Assembly: GCA_947463515.1 (NCBI GenBank)
Contig: CANHRI010000020.1
Location: 1-40,276, forward strand
Source: Flavobacteriaceae bacterium
Lineage (GTDB): Bacteria; Bacteroidota; Bacteroidia; Flavobacteriales; Flavobacteriaceae
Reading direction: 5' to 3'
DNA length: 40,276 bases
Under the pieces are notes generated by a model. The model ran no database searches and was not told the origin of the DNA. It was given only the letters and a program-made list of their open reading frames with translations. This document shows positions 16,905 to 25,042 of this stretch, piece by piece; position 1 is the first letter of the stretch; each line of letters begins with the position of its first letter. The translations under genes and the position numbers were made by a program.

Positions 16905-17309
16905 TTGGAAACCCCAAAAAAGGCTGGCTATCCCAAAACTGAAAAATTAAAGCGGCAAAAACTAATTGAACGGCTATTTAAAGAGGGACAAAGCGTGGGA
17001 CAATATCCGTTGCGCCTGGTGTTTCTCTCTGTGCCCGAAAATAAAGTGCCGCTGCAAATAGCCGTTTCGGTTTCCAAAAAATATTTCAAAAAGGCCGTCG
17101 ATCGCAACTATTTCAAACGGGTGTTGCGCGAATGTTATCGTAAACACCAACACCAAATCAAAGAACAGCTCGTGGAACCCCAAGTGATGTTGTTTTTTTA
17201 CCAAACCCGCGATCGCTTGACGTTTGCCGAAATTGAAGCTAAAACACAACTTTTATTTGCCAAATGGGCGAAAGTCCAAAGCACCCAAAAAACTGAAAAA
17301 GATGTTTAG
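16905..17309 (+). CDS. rnpA: Ribonuclease P protein component
   Basis: A 134-residue RnpA, the protein subunit that helps the P RNA cleave tRNA 5' leaders. The family pattern is visible: YPKTEKLKRQKLIERLFKEG at the N-terminus, RLVFLSVP strand, and the RNA-binding block DRNYFKRVLRECYRKHQ (the RNR motif). The start codon appears to be TTG at 16905, because no ATG occurs in frame before the conserved region. Here rnpA does not follow rpmH; it lies between a secreted-protein gene and an S41 peptidase gene, overlapping the latter by 8 bases. Confidence 0.95.
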   Translation: METPKKAGYPKTEKLKRQKLIERLFKEGQSVGQYPLRLVFLSVPENKVPLQIAVSVSKKYFKKAVDRNYFKRVLRECYRKHQHQIKEQLVEPQVMLFFYQTRDRLTFAEIEAKTQLLFAKWAKVQSTQKTEKDV

Positions 17310-18930
17310 AAAATACAAAAAACGCTATGTCCTACCCGTCCTTGCTGCCGGTATGTTGTTTGTGGGCAGTAGTTTTAAAGACGATTTTTTTGAAATTGCC
17401 AAACAGATTGAAATCTTTACCACACTGTTTAAAACGGTCAACCAAAACTATGTGGATGAGGTCAATCCCGCCGAGTTAATGGACAAAGCGATCAAAAGCA
17501 TGTTGGCCGATTTGGACCCGTATACCAATTACTTCAACGAACAAGATGTGGTGAAATTCAAAATCAACAATACCGGAGAATATACGGGTATTGGAGCAAT
17601 GATTTCGCGCAAAGAAGATAAGTTAATCATCAAGGAGCCCTACAAAGGATATCCTGCCGATAAAGCGGGACTCAAAGCAGGGGATGCCATTATCCAAATT
17701 GGCGATGTACTTTTGGCCGACTTTAAAGACGATGCTTCACAGTTGTTGAAAGGCGCCAAAAATACCAAAGTAGCTGTCAAATATTTGCGCCAAGGAAAAA
17801 CCATGGAAACCACGATTGTATTGGATGAAGTCGAAATAAACGCCGTGCCCTACTTTGGGATGGTCGATGCCAAAACGGGTTATATCGTGTTGTCGGCATT
17901 TAACCGCAAAACCACAACGGAAACCAAAGAAGCGCTGGAGAAATTGAAAGCCCAAGGCGCCGAGCGAATCATTCTAGACTTGCGTGGCAACCCCGGGGGA
18001 TTGTTGAATGAAGCGGTCAATATTTGCAGTTTGTTTGTCCCCAAAGGCGAAACCATTGTGACCACCAAATCGAAAAACGAGAAATACAACGCCACATACA
18101 AAACGACGCGGGAACCGGTAGATCTTACCATTCCGCTGGCCATTATTATCGATGGAAAAAGTGCCTCGGCTTCAGAAATTGTTTCGGGTGCGCTACAAGA
18201 TTTAGACCGGGCGGTGGTTATTGGCAGTCGTAGTTTTGGAAAAGGATTGGTACAACGTCCGTTGGATATGACCTATGGAACCCAAGTGAAAGTTACCATT
18301 TCACGCTATTACACGCCTTCGGGACGCTGTATTCAAGCGTTGGATTACGGTCGTAAAGACAAAGATGGGAAAGCACAAAAAACCGAAAAATTCAATGCGT
18401 TTAAAACCAAAAAGGGACGCACCGTGTATGATGGCGGGGGTATTCAACCCGATATTGAAATGGAGGAAACCAAAATGAGCACCATTGCCGAGGTTTTACA
18501 AAAAAATGATGCCATTTTCAACTATGCCACGGCGTATTATTACCGTAATCCCAACGTGGGAAATGCTATTCCTGCGCTCACAGATGCCGATTATGTCGAC
18601 TTTAAAGCGTTTTTGAAAAAAGAGAAAATTAGCTTTGATACCGAAACCGAATTGGCCTTAAAAGCGACGTTGGAGAAAGCTAAAAAAGAGAAAATCGACG
18701 AATCAATCAAAGCCCAATACGATGTCTTATTTGCCGCTTTGCAAAAAAGTGAAGAAGCCTTGCTCGATAAACACCGAAAAGAAATCAAACGGTTGATTTT
18801 AGACGAATTGATTCGCCGTTACCAATACAAAGAAGGGTTGTACCAATACTATGTGAAAAACAACAGTGAAATTGCGCGCGCTACCCAATTGCTCGCTAAT
18901 CCTTCGGAATACCAAAAAATATTACAATGA
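17302..18930 (+). CDS. S41 family carboxy-terminal processing peptidase
   Basis: A 542-residue C-terminal-processing (Tsp/CtpA-type) serine peptidase. An N-terminal membrane/signal segment (YVLPVLAAGMLFVGSSF) precedes a PDZ domain (about residues 80-165, with the GLKAGDAIIQIGD loop). In the catalytic domain the Ser/Lys dyad is Ser289 (SASASEI) and Lys314 (SFGKGLVQ), spaced 25 residues apart as in E. coli Tsp. The C-terminal extension (about 400-542) is helical and Lys/Glu-rich. I chose the ATG at 17302, which gives the normal N-terminus; it overlaps rnpA by 8 bases. Likely periplasmic, acting on envelope proteins. Confidence 0.93.
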   Translation: MFRKYKKRYVLPVLAAGMLFVGSSFKDDFFEIAKQIEIFTTLFKTVNQNYVDEVNPAELMDKAIKSMLADLDPYTNYFNEQDVVKFKINNTGEYTGIGAMISRKEDKLIIKEPYKGYPADKAGLKAGDAIIQIGDVLLADFKDDASQLLKGAKNTKVAVKYLRQGKTMETTIVLDEVEINAVPYFGMVDAKTGYIVLSAFNRKTTTETKEALEKLKAQGAERIILDLRGNPGGLLNEAVNICSLFVPKGETIVTTKSKNEKYNATYKTTREPVDLTIPLAIIIDGKSASASEIVSGALQDLDRAVVIGSRSFGKGLVQRPLDMTYGTQVKVTISRYYTPSGRCIQALDYGRKDKDGKAQKTEKFNAFKTKKGRTVYDGGGIQPDIEMEETKMSTIAEVLQKNDAIFNYATAYYYRNPNVGNAIPALTDADYVDFKAFLKKEKISFDTETELALKATLEKAKKEKIDESIKAQYDVLFAALQKSEEALLDKHRKEIKRLILDELIRRYQYKEGLYQYYVKNNSEIARATQLLANPSEYQKILQ

Positions 18931-19745
18931 TGACTCGTTTTTTAGTCTTATATCTCTTGTTTTCTTGGGTAAAAGGAACGGCTCAAGAAGAAATTGTGCA
19001 TTCGGTTTATTTTGATTTTGACAAAGCCGAGGTCAATGAAAAGCAAGTGAAAGATATGGTAGCTTTTGTCAAAGGAACCGATTCGACCCGCATTGAATCC
19101 GTTCAAATCTTTGGGTATACCGACGATGTAGGAAAAGAAGATTACAATTTTAAACTCTCTACCAAACGCGCGGGGACGATTCAAACCAAATTGATCGAAA
19201 ACGGAATTACCAACAAGATCATTGTGACCATTGAAGGAAAAGGAAAAGTTTTGATCGATGATGATATTGTAGATAATTTACCCGAAAAACGTTCCAAAAA
19301 CCGACGAGTGGACATCGTAATCAACCTACGAGAGTTGCCCAAACTCGTATTACCAGGGTATTACAATATGTTGCAAAAAAACCATGTAGTAGGCGATCAC
19401 ATCATTTTGGATAATATTTTGTTTGAAAAGGGAAGCAGCCGATTGACTTCGAAAGCCAAACAAGAATTGGATAAAGTGGCTTTATTGACGTTGCGGTATA
19501 GCAATTTACAGTTTGAAATTCAAGGCCATGTATGCTGTACACCGCCCAATCAAAAAGAAGCTATTGACAAAGAAACCCGCAAACGTAAACTATCGGAAAA
19601 TCGGGCCATGGCAGTATATAAATATTTAGTTTTTCGGCGCGTGCCCAAAAATCGAATGACCTTCAAAGGCTATGGTAACACCAAACCGTTGGGGAAAGAC
19701 CCTCAGTATGATCGTCGGGTGGAACTCGTGATTACCAAAATTTAG
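18927..19745 (+). CDS. OmpA family protein with two OmpA-like domains
   Basis: A 272-residue exported protein (signal peptide about 1-19, MMTRFLVLYLLFSWVKGTAQ). It has no beta-barrel; instead two OmpA-C-like peptidoglycan-binding domains follow each other. The first is about residues 24-115 (VYFDFDKAEVNE, GYTDDVGKEDYN, KNRRVDIVI). The second is about 155-270 (ILFEKGSSRLTSKAKQELDKVA, LSENRAMAVYKYL, FKGYGNTKPLG, YDRRVELVI). The ATG at 18927 overlaps the S41 stop codon (ATGA), indicating translational coupling; ATG at 18930 is also possible. Its stop codon overlaps that of the convergent GNAT gene. Confidence 0.88.
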   Translation: MMTRFLVLYLLFSWVKGTAQEEIVHSVYFDFDKAEVNEKQVKDMVAFVKGTDSTRIESVQIFGYTDDVGKEDYNFKLSTKRAGTIQTKLIENGITNKIIVTIEGKGKVLIDDDIVDNLPEKRSKNRRVDIVINLRELPKLVLPGYYNMLQKNHVVGDHIILDNILFEKGSSRLTSKAKQELDKVALLTLRYSNLQFEIQGHVCCTPPNQKEAIDKETRKRKLSENRAMAVYKYLVFRRVPKNRMTFKGYGNTKPLGKDPQYDRRVELVITKI

Positions 19746-20188
19746 TTTTTGCGCATACGCACATGGGGAATATCATCTTCGAGATAGGGCTCGCTGATGC
19801 TTTCAAATCCGTGCGATTCATAAAATTTTTCGAGATAACACTGGGCCGAAATCGTAATGGGTTGTGGTCCCATCAAATCGTATAGCCCTGCTATAGCTGC
19901 TTTCATCAAAGCATGTCCCGCTTGAATACCCCGAAAGTCAGGATGCACCACAACACGACCAATTGAGGTTTCGGTAAAATAATCGCCTGGCGCAAACAAC
20001 CGCGCATACGCCACCAACGTTTCGCCTTCGTAGCCTAAAACGTGCCACGCTTTTTGATCTTTACTGTCAATATCCAAATAGACGCAATTTTGCTCGACGA
20101 CAAAGACAATGGAGCGGAGTTTTAGGGATTTATATAGTTCGTCTAAAGAAAGTTCGTTAAATCGCTTTATTTCAAATGCTAATACCAT
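19742..20188 (-). CDS. GNAT family N-acetyltransferase (ElaA-like)
   Basis: A 148-residue GNAT-fold acyltransferase. The coenzyme-A-binding region is seen in IGRVVVHPDFRGIQAGHALM (motif A with the RxxGxxxA/G-type loop). The early LSLDELYKSLKLRSIVFVVEQNCVYLDID block and the C-terminal YLEKFYESHGFE are characteristic of the ElaA subfamily. Substrate is unknown. It follows the DUF4837 gene with one base between them, so the two are one transcription unit. Its stop codon TAA overlaps the TAG of the OmpA-domain gene on the other strand. Confidence 0.9.
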   Translation of the reverse strand: MVLAFEIKRFNELSLDELYKSLKLRSIVFVVEQNCVYLDIDSKDQKAWHVLGYEGETLVAYARLFAPGDYFTETSIGRVVVHPDFRGIQAGHALMKAAIAGLYDLMGPQPITISAQCYLEKFYESHGFESISEPYLEDDIPHVRMRKN

Positions 20189-20189
20189 A

Positions 20190-21170
20190 CTACTTTTTTA
20201 CAAATCGGGTGGAACGAATGATGGCTTCGAGTTCAAACATTAAGTCGCGTTTCTTCTTGGAAGGTGCATAACAAAACCCTTCGATAAACACCACGCGGTT
20301 GTTGGCCGTATCGATAAGCGCATAATTCAAAAACGGACCGCCCATAAATTCGCGCGACAACTCCCAACTTCCTCGGGTTTCAATCGCTTTTACACCAGCT
20401 ACTTCGGTTTCAAATTGATAGGGTGTAAACGCTTTCTCGGTCATCATATACGTTCGCGGCACCGCACCATGAATGTAGATCCGTCCAATGGAATCGCGAA
20501 TTTTGATGATACGACGGGTACTGATTTTGGACGATTTGAATTTGGATAAAGGCAACTGGTAGACGATTAAACTTAAATTGCCGCTAGTAATCTCTTTTTT
20601 TAACCAAAAAAAACGTTTGCCACTCATCACCATTTTGTAGCGCGCGGGCACATCCATGGTAAGCCCGAAACGTTCTTGCAACGGCGTTAAATTTTGAAGC
20701 GTATCGTTTTTTAAGGCTTGTTGGTAGACGCGAACTTCGGAAGCTTTAATGCGTTGGATGATTAAGGAATCATTTTTTTGAATGGAATCTAGTAGCTCTT
20801 GCACCGTTCGTCCAGAAATATGCACTACCATTTGCGGGTTGACGTATTCATTTTCTTCGATTCGAAACTGACTCTTTGGCTCGCGTTTGATAATGATGAT
20901 ATTGCGGCTGTTGGAGGTAAACCCTTCCAATAGTTTGACAGGATACTGGTTCAAGGTGAGTACCGGCTCCTCTTGGGGCAATCCCAAAAACGGGGTCGCG
21001 AGTTTGTTGCGCAAGGTATCGCCCACTTCGCCATTCCAAAGTTGGTCGTCAATTAACACCGAAACTTGATTGGGCTTGGTGACCGTTGCAGCGACATTTT
21101 TGGATTGTTTTCCAGTACAGGACACGCCCAACAAGGAAATCAAAAAACCAAAAAAAAGGGCTTTATTCAT
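20190..21170 (-). CDS. DUF4837 family lipoprotein
   Basis: A 326-residue lipoprotein: the signal peptide MNKALFFGFLISLLGVSC gives a lipobox with Cys18. The mature chain has VSVLIDDQLWNGEVGDTLRN and a C-terminal RSTRFVKK; these and the neighbourhood match the Bacteroidota DUF4837 family, whose function is unknown. Genes of this family often lie next to a LysM lytic transglycosylase, as here, which suggests a cell-wall-related role (inference). The first codons, AUG AAU AAA GCC C, form the 3' arm of a terminator hairpin (21158-21187), and a -7 box lies at 21188-21195. Confidence 0.87.
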   Translation of the reverse strand: MNKALFFGFLISLLGVSCTGKQSKNVAATVTKPNQVSVLIDDQLWNGEVGDTLRNKLATPFLGLPQEEPVLTLNQYPVKLLEGFTSNSRNIIIIKREPKSQFRIEENEYVNPQMVVHISGRTVQELLDSIQKNDSLIIQRIKASEVRVYQQALKNDTLQNLTPLQERFGLTMDVPARYKMVMSGKRFFWLKKEITSGNLSLIVYQLPLSKFKSSKISTRRIIKIRDSIGRIYIHGAVPRTYMMTEKAFTPYQFETEVAGVKAIETRGSWELSREFMGGPFLNYALIDTANNRVVFIEGFCYAPSKKKRDLMFELEAIIRSTRFVKK

Positions 21171-21187
21171 AGTGTGAAATAAAGCCC
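21158..21187 (-). terminator. Terminator of the LysM gene overlapping the DUF4837 start codon
   Basis: On the minus strand GGGCTTTATT (21187-21178) pairs perfectly with AATAAAGCCC (21167-21158), around a 10-base loop that contains the DUF4837 ATG (21170-21168). Eight T residues follow. This is a textbook intrinsic terminator for the upstream LysM transglycosylase gene, whose stop codon is at 21209-21211, yet its 3' arm and T-run are coding sequence of the next gene. Confidence 0.8.
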
Positions 21188-21195
21188 CAAAGGTA
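21188..21195 (-). promoter_or_regulatory. Promoter -7 box of the DUF4837 gene
   Basis: TACCTTTG on the minus strand is a perfect TAnnTTTG -7 box directly abutting the terminator stem. Initiation 4-7 bases downstream would begin the transcript inside the 5' arm of the hairpin, so self-initiated mRNA could not form the full stem. No clear -33 element is visible. Confidence 0.5.
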
Positions 21196-21208
21196 GTAAG
21201 TTTTTAAA

Positions 21209-23524
21209 TTATCCGTTGATTTTTAACTTCATTCCGGGACGTAAATTTTCGCCTTTGATGTTGTTCCAACGTTTGATATCGGCAATGGTTACGCCAGGGA
21301 ATTTTTGGGAAATACTGAATAGTGAATCCCCTTTGCGCACATGATACAATTTCTCTTTCGATTTTGATTTTGAAGTCACTACACGGGTTGAAGTGTCTTC
21401 ATCATTGATTTCGGTTTTCTGCACCACCAATTTCATTCCCGCTTGAATTCCGTTGTCGGTAATTCCGTTCCAAGCTTTCAGCTGATCCACGGTCGTATGG
21501 TATTTTTTGGCAATAGCGCCCAAATTATCCCCACGCGCAACAACGTACTCCTCTGTACGGAACTCTTTTTTGGGTGTTTCATCCACAGGGACTTCGGCTA
21601 CTTCTCCTGAAATAATGAGTTGACTTCCCACTTTTACCGCGTTGTCTTTCAAATTATTCCACGCTTTTAAGTTGTCGATTGATATATTATTTTTCTTGGC
21701 AATGCTAAAAAGATTATCTCCTTTTGCTACTACATAATAGTTCACCAATTGGGTAGAATCCTTGATTCCTGTGGTGCGCATTTTCTCGATTTTGGCCGCT
21801 TTTTCTTGTGCTGCAATATCTTCTGTGCGCTCTGTTACAGGCACTTTAACTTCCTTACGAACGGTAGTAACTACGCGTTCATTTTTTACAATTTTCAACT
21901 GATCGCCAATGCCAATGTTGGTACCGCGTAGTTTATTCCATTTTTTGAGATCGGCTACCGAAACGTCGTATTTGGAAGCAATTCCCCCCAAAACATCACC
22001 ACTCTTCACTTTGTGGTATTTGACAACGTCTTTGTTGACTACCACTTTTTCGGTTTTGTAGGTCAGGGTATACTTAGGCTCAGCGGAATTGTTTTGAACG
22101 GCAACGGCTTTTTGCGTTGAATCTTTTACCGTTTCGTTTTTCACATTCTTCACGATAATTTCCTCTGGCATTTTGATTTTCAATCGACGTCCCAAAGGTG
22201 CACGATCGCTTTTTAAATGGTTCCATCGTTTGATGTCGGTTACAGTTACATCGTACTTGGCCGCAATTTCGGTAAGATTATCCCCGCGGCGTACTTTGTG
22301 GTAGCGTGTTCGGGCAATAAAATCGCGGTTCAAAGCGGCAATAGCGCTGGTGTCTTTGGCACGCTGTGGTTGTACACGATCAAACGGTTTCTCGCGTCTG
22401 CTCTCTTCATATTTTACATAGGCATACACTTTTTCTTCATTGGAAGTAAAAAGCGCAATTTTATCTTTTGGCAAACGTAAGTAATGCGTTTCTCCCGTAA
22501 TGGCTGGAACTTCTTTGCGTTTGTATGAAGGATTGTAAAACGAAATTTCATTGACAGGAATATCCAACAAATCTGAGATTTGCTTAAACGTCATGTGGCG
22601 CTTAATCTGGATAGTGTCGGTAGCAAAGTGATTGGCAATGGCTTTATTGGGCGTGATGCCATGTTCTTTGTGGTATTCAAAAATATACATGGTCGCCAAA
22701 AATGCCGGAACATATCCTTGCGTTTCTTTGGGTAAATGTTTGCGAATGTTCCAATAATTTTGCTGTCCTCCCGAACGGCGGATGGCTTTGGCAACATTTC
22801 CAGGACCTGAATTGTAAGACGCGAGTACCAAATCCCAATCGCCAAAAATTTGATACATGTTTTTCATGTATTGCGATGCGGCTTTACTCGCTTTCATTGA
22901 ATCACTTCGTTCGTCTACATAAGTAGTAATCGACAAGCCGTATTGCTTTCCCGTTTGGTACATAAACTGCCACAATCCTGTTGCCCCTACACGAGATACA
23001 GCCAAAGGATTTAACGCAGACTCAACAATGGCTAGGTACTTAATTTCAAGTGGAATATTGTTTTTCGCTAATTCTTCTTCAAAAATGGGAAAGTAAAATT
23101 GAGAAACACCCATCAACCGTTCGAAGTGCTTTTTTCTATTTTTTAAAAAAGACTTGATAATGTTTTCAAGACCGGGATTATACTCAATATTGAAAGGTGA
23201 TTTTTCATCCAAACGACGAAGACGCTCTTTCAGCAACTCCGTAGGCAATTCATAATCCACTGGTTTGTCAATATCAACGTTTTTGATATCTTCCAACATG
23301 GTGTTGTACAAATCCAATGACGTTAATTCTTTCATCCACATGCTATCGATGCAGGAAGCCATTTCGTCATGTACAAAGGTTGCTTTAATCGAATCGAGAA
23401 AGGAAACTTTAACTTCTTGTTTGACAACGCTATCTTGTTTGGCTTGAGGCGCCTGTGTTTCTTGCGCAAAAATACTGGCAGAAGCACAAAAGAAAAGCGT
23501 TGCTATTCGGTTTTTTAAAGTCAT
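21209..23524 (-). CDS. Lytic transglycosylase with five LysM domains (MltD-like)
   Basis: A 771-residue exported murein hydrolase (signal peptide MTLKNRIATLFFCASASIFAQ). A goose-lysozyme/SLT-type transglycosylase domain spans about residues 130-300, with the catalytic Glu in YLAIVESALNPLAVS and the GATGLWQFM motif. Five LysM peptidoglycan-binding repeats follow at about 408-452, 503-546, 596-639, 659-702 and 726-771, each with a GDxLxxIxxK-type core. The order SLT then multiple LysM is that of MltD. Number of repeats is high compared with E. coli MltD, which has two. It cleaves glycan strands in the periplasm. It has its own promoter (23569-23576) and terminator (21158-21187). Confidence 0.94.
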   Translation of the reverse strand: MTLKNRIATLFFCASASIFAQETQAPQAKQDSVVKQEVKVSFLDSIKATFVHDEMASCIDSMWMKELTSLDLYNTMLEDIKNVDIDKPVDYELPTELLKERLRRLDEKSPFNIEYNPGLENIIKSFLKNRKKHFERLMGVSQFYFPIFEEELAKNNIPLEIKYLAIVESALNPLAVSRVGATGLWQFMYQTGKQYGLSITTYVDERSDSMKASKAASQYMKNMYQIFGDWDLVLASYNSGPGNVAKAIRRSGGQQNYWNIRKHLPKETQGYVPAFLATMYIFEYHKEHGITPNKAIANHFATDTIQIKRHMTFKQISDLLDIPVNEISFYNPSYKRKEVPAITGETHYLRLPKDKIALFTSNEEKVYAYVKYEESRREKPFDRVQPQRAKDTSAIAALNRDFIARTRYHKVRRGDNLTEIAAKYDVTVTDIKRWNHLKSDRAPLGRRLKIKMPEEIIVKNVKNETVKDSTQKAVAVQNNSAEPKYTLTYKTEKVVVNKDVVKYHKVKSGDVLGGIASKYDVSVADLKKWNKLRGTNIGIGDQLKIVKNERVVTTVRKEVKVPVTERTEDIAAQEKAAKIEKMRTTGIKDSTQLVNYYVVAKGDNLFSIAKKNNISIDNLKAWNNLKDNAVKVGSQLIISGEVAEVPVDETPKKEFRTEEYVVARGDNLGAIAKKYHTTVDQLKAWNGITDNGIQAGMKLVVQKTEINDEDTSTRVVTSKSKSKEKLYHVRKGDSLFSISQKFPGVTIADIKRWNNIKGENLRPGMKLKING

Positions 23525-23562
23525 GAAATCAATTTTAATAGTGTATTTATCAACCTCTTAAG

Positions 23563-23576
23563 GTTTTGCAAAACTA
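23563..23576 (-). promoter_or_regulatory. Promoter -7 box and overlapping palindrome of the transglycosylase gene
   Basis: TAGTTTTG on the minus strand (23569-23576) is a perfect -7 box, 45 bases before the ATG. It overlaps GTTTTGCAAAAC (23563-23574), a perfect 12-bp palindrome placed where a bound regulator would block transcription. No -33 element is clear. Confidence 0.5.
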
Positions 23577-23623
23577 AACCCTATAACGTAAATATTTACT
23601 TATTTATTGTTAAAATCAGGTAT

Positions 23624-24811
23624 TTAGTCCAAAATCGCTTGAATTCCAGGAAGGGTTCTGCCCTCCAACATTTCCAACATGGCACCGCCGCCCGTGGATA
23701 CGTAACTCATTTTGGGTTCCAAACCAAACTGCTTCACTGCTGCTACAGAATCCCCGCCTCCCACGAGTGAGAAAGCGCCTTGAGCTGTTGATTCAGCAAT
23801 AAATTCACCCAAGGTAATTGTTCCTTTGGCAAATCGTTCCATTTCAAAAACGCCCAAGGGTCCGTTCCATAAAATCGTTTTGGATTGCATGATGATGGAT
23901 TTAAAATTCTCCAACGATTTGGGTCCGGCATCCAAACCTTGCCATCCATCAGGAATTTGACGTACATCAACAATTTGAGTGGCAGCATCATTGGCAAATG
24001 CATTGGCCGCTACCACATCAACGGGAAGGTGAATGTGCACATTTTTGACTTTCGCTTGGTGTAAAATTTCGAGCGCTAAATCCAATTTGTCCATTTCACA
24101 AATTGAATCGCCCACATTTCCGCCTAGCGCTTTAATAAAGGTAAAGGTCATCCCACCGCCAATAATCATGTGGTCGACTTTGTCTAAAATATTTTCAATA
24201 ACGGTGATTTTAGAGGAAACTTTTGAACCTCCTAAGACGGCAGTTACGGGTTTTACGGATTGTTTTAATACGCGATTTAAACTATCAATTTCTTTGGCCA
24301 ACAAGCTACCAAAACATTTGGCTTCAGGAAAAAACTGTGCTATAATGGTTGTGGACGCGTGGGCACGGTGAGCTGTTCCGAAGGCATCATTCACATAAAT
24401 ATCGCCAAGGGAGGCCAATTCTTGCGCAAAAGCAACATCGCCCGCTTCTTCTTCAGGGTAAAAACGTAAATTTTCTAGCAGTAAGACTTGACCGGGTTGA
24501 AGTTGAGCGGCCGCATCTTGCGCTATAGTTCCACGACAATCGGAGGCAAATTGCACAGGAACACCCAATACGTTTGCCGTAGTGGCTACAATGTGTTCGA
24601 GAGAATACTTGGCTTCTTTTCCTTTGGGTCGTCCCAAATGCGACATTAAAATTACACTTCCGCCATCGGCTAAAATTTTGGCAATGGTGGGTTGCGCCGC
24701 TTCGATACGATTGGTGTCGGTAACGTTGAATTTTTCGTCCAAAGGAACATTAAAATCTACCCGAATTAAGGCTTTTTTTCCCTGAAAATTGAAGTCGTTA
24801 ATTGTTTTCAT
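23624..24811 (-). CDS. pgk: Phosphoglycerate kinase
   Basis: A 395-residue phosphoglycerate kinase of glycolysis and gluconeogenesis, converting 1,3-bisphosphoglycerate and ADP to 3-phosphoglycerate and ATP. Visible signatures are [12 protein letters not shown], the SHLGRPKG block, [35 protein letters not shown] and the C-terminal nucleotide-binding [10 protein letters not shown] and [13 protein letters not shown]. Full length and intact. It is preceded by a perfect -7 box and is not obviously cotranscribed with neighbours. Identification is secure. Confidence 0.98.
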   Translation of the reverse strand: MKTINDFNFQGKKALIRVDFNVPLDEKFNVTDTNRIEAAQPTIAKILADGGSVILMSHLGRPKGKEAKYSLEHIVATTANVLGVPVQFASDCRGTIAQDAAAQLQPGQVLLLENLRFYPEEEAGDVAFAQELASLGDIYVNDAFGTAHRAHASTTIIAQFFPEAKCFGSLLAKEIDSLNRVLKQSVKPVTAVLGGSKVSSKITVIENILDKVDHMIIGGGMTFTFIKALGGNVGDSICEMDKLDLALEILHQAKVKNVHIHLPVDVVAANAFANDAATQIVDVRQIPDGWQGLDAGPKSLENFKSIIMQSKTILWNGPLGVFEMERFAKGTITLGEFIAESTAQGAFSLVGGGDSVAAVKQFGLEPKMSYVSTGGGAMLEMLEGRTLPGIQAILD

Positions 24812-24841
24812 TCGCTTATGCTACACTTAGAAATTTTGTGG

Positions 24842-24849
24842 CAAATATA
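24842..24849 (-). promoter_or_regulatory. Promoter -7 box of pgk
   Basis: TATATTTG on the minus strand is a perfect TAnnTTTG -7 box 30 bases upstream of the pgk ATG. A TTTG at 24876-24879 would give a 26-base spacer, which is too long to be convincing. Confidence 0.55.
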
Positions 24850-24937
24850 ACGAAATAAACGCGTTGGGGAAAGGACAAAAAGCATTGGTCGATTTTTTAA
24901 CGCTTTTCATCGGATAAAAAGAGCGGATACGATAGAT

Positions 24938-25042
24938 TTAAAAACGTACTTTTTCCCGAACTTTTTTAAACATTTCGGGGAACATATTGCGGCGATTTTT
25001 AATCGAAAGTACGGTGCCGAAAAGGATAAAGTTAATGATCAT
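24938..25042 (-). CDS. Possible 34-residue small protein
   Basis: A short frame (ATG at 25042, TAA at 24938) encodes a hydrophobic start MIINFILFGTVLSI followed by a strongly basic tail (KNRRNMF, MFKKVREKVRF). The ATG overlaps the last codons of the adhesin-like gene by 11 bases, a layout that suggests translational coupling. The codon choice looks like the neighbouring genes. It could be a small membrane-associated protein, or the remnant of a longer gene, or chance. No family recognised. Confidence 0.35.
   Translation of the reverse strand: MIINFILFGTVLSIKNRRNMFPEMFKKVREKVRF

Noticed and set aside
23588..23599. GTAAATATTTAC palindrome after pgk as a terminator
   Set aside because: It is all-AT apart from its ends, has no loop or following T-run, and such palindromes are expected by chance in AT-rich spacers.
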